Made by a program: the position numbers and the translations under genes
From: Synechococcus sp. BO 8801
GTDB lineage: Bacteria > Cyanobacteriota > Cyanobacteriia > PCC-6307 > Cyanobiaceae
DNA length: 64,000 bases
Direction of reading: 5' to 3'
Assembly: GCF_002252675.1 (NCBI RefSeq)
Contig: NZ_NQKY01000015.1
Location: forward strand, 16,635 to 80,634
The notes under the pieces: model-generated
Databases searched by the model: none
Seen by the model: the letters and a program-made list of their open reading frames with translations, nothing else
Told to the model about the DNA's origin: nothing
Part shown: in pieces, positions 63,199 through 64,000 of the stretch
Position numbering within the stretch: position 1 is the stretch's first letter
How the letters are laid out: the number at the start of each line of letters is the position of its first letter

Positions 63199-64000
63199 GG
63201 GCCCCTTCTGGCGGTCAGCGCCGCTGGCCCTGCACCTGCCGGCCCATGGCCGGGGCCGGGCCCTGGCCCCCGATCTGCGGCGCCTGCTGCGCCAGCCGCC
63301 GGGGAGCTGGGATCTGCCCGAACTGCCCGGCTTCGGGGGGCCGCTGGAGCAGGAGGGAACGGTGGCCGAGGCCCAGCGGCGCGCGGCGGCCCTGCTGGGG
63401 GCGGAACGCTGCTGGTTCGGGGTGAACGGGGCCTCGGGGCTGCTGCAGGCGGCCCTGCTCGCCCTGGGCCCGCCGGGCTCCCGGGTGCTGCTGCCCCGCA
63501 ACCTGCATCGCAGCCTGCTGCACGCCTGCGTGCTCGGCGGCCTCGAGCCGCTGCTGTACGACCTGAGCAGCGATCCGCTCACGGGCCTCTGGCAACCGCC
63601 GGAGCCCCGGCGGCTGGAGCGGGTGCTGGCGGCGACCACCGCGGACGCCGGCAGCCCCGCGGTGGCCCTGGTGCTGGTGGATCCCACCTACCAGGGGCTG
63701 GCGGCCGATCTGCCGGCCCTGGTGGCCCTGGCCCACCGGGCGGGGCTGCCGGTGCTGGTGGACCAGGCCCACGGCGGCGGCGAGGCCCTGGCCGCCGGCG
63801 CCGATCTGGTGGTGCTCTCCGTCCAGAAGAGCGGCACCGGCCTGGCCCAGAGCGCCGCCCTGCTGGCCCAGGGAGAACGGGTAGCACCGGCCGCCATCGA
63901 GCGCGCCCTGCTGTGGCTGCAGACCTCCAGCCCCAGCGCCCTGCTGCTGGCCTCGACGGCCGCGGCCCTGGAGCACGGCGCCAGCGCCGCCGGCCAGCGC
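63197..64000 (+). CDS. Orn/Lys/Arg decarboxylase, major domain (partial)
   Basis: Open frame to the window end, 268 residues seen. PLP fold type I pattern: GTVAEAQRRAAALLGAERCW, NGASGLLQAALL, the Orn/Lys/Arg decarboxylase signature RVLLPRNLHRSLLHAC, VLVDPTYQG, the PLP aspartate in LVDQAHGGG and the Schiff-base lysine in LSVQKSGTGLAQSAALL. The family decarboxylates basic amino acids for polyamines; which one cannot be told. It lies divergent from the AarF gene with overlapping start codons. Confidence 0.85.
   Translation, partial: MGPFWRSAPLALHLPAHGRGRALAPDLRRLLRQPPGSWDLPELPGFGGPLEQEGTVAEAQRRAAALLGAERCWFGVNGASGLLQAALLALGPPGSRVLLPRNLHRSLLHACVLGGLEPLLYDLSSDPLTGLWQPPEPRRLERVLAATTADAGSPAVALVLVDPTYQGLAADLPALVALAHRAGLPVLVDQAHGGGEALAAGADLVVLSVQKSGTGLAQSAALLAQGERVAPAAIERALLWLQTSSPSALLLASTAAALEHGASAAGQR

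Overview
The window is about 64 kb of very GC-rich DNA from a picocyanobacterium, most likely a freshwater or brackish Cyanobium/Synechococcus (alpha-cyanobacterium) chromosome. The support is the gene content: a low-CO2-inducible NDH-1MS CO2-uptake operon (ndhF3-ndhD3-cupA-cupS), ferredoxin-NADP reductase with an N-terminal CpcD-like domain, the circadian kinase sasA, a BciB-type divinyl reductase, opcA-zwf, crtE, a group 2 sigma factor and an RRM protein of the cyanobacterial Rbp type. Genes are tightly packed, often with ATGA or GTGA overlaps, and third codon positions are nearly all G or C. This creates many long false reading frames on the opposite strand.

Layout. 1-11.5 kb: end of a P-type cation ATPase, the CO2-uptake operon, and directly coupled to it an Aap/Bzt-type amino acid ABC transporter with two tandem binding proteins. 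11.5-18 kb: GH57 glucan enzyme divergent from leuA, which is coupled to an orphan sugar-type permease, then an ATP-grasp PGM1-related ligase. 17.8-21 kb: SemiSWEET, a pair of fluoride channels of opposite predicted topology, and a 7TM-HD c-di-AMP phosphodiesterase. 21-25.7 kb: folD, crtE, a DUF212 protein and a RecD-like helicase. 25.7-33.4 kb: a leftward block zwf-opcA-cobB-acyP-GAP transporter, then petH with a terminator, and tRNA-Glu with its own terminator. 33.4-42.7 kb: sasA, a CpcS-like protein, pepN, a GHL10-type protein, prs, a small lipoprotein and an unusual AroE-like protein.

42.7-49.6 kb is the accessory part. It has lower GC in places, a broken gene remnant, a DUF2075 helicase with an N-terminal PD-(D/E)XK-like nuclease motif, a VapC-like remnant, a P-loop kinase/WYL protein, and a hipBA toxin-antitoxin pair with a perfect palindromic operator. 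49.6-64 kb returns to core genes: marC, an LCP protein, bciB-malQ, a RodZ-like protein, an RsuA/RluB pseudouridine synthase, a sigma factor with a 10-bp-arm palindrome just before its start codon, rbp, several small membrane proteins, a 975-residue DUF2339 protein, an ABC1/AarF kinase and the start of an Orn/Lys/Arg decarboxylase that runs off the end.

No complete insertion sequence, CRISPR array, rRNA or prophage was seen. The most novel-looking items are the nuclease-helicase/WYL/HipBA neighbourhood, the CO2-uptake to amino-acid-transporter coupling with a diverged binding protein, the sigma-factor leader palindrome, the PGM1-related ligase, and the AroE-like protein without the usual shikimate-binding serines.
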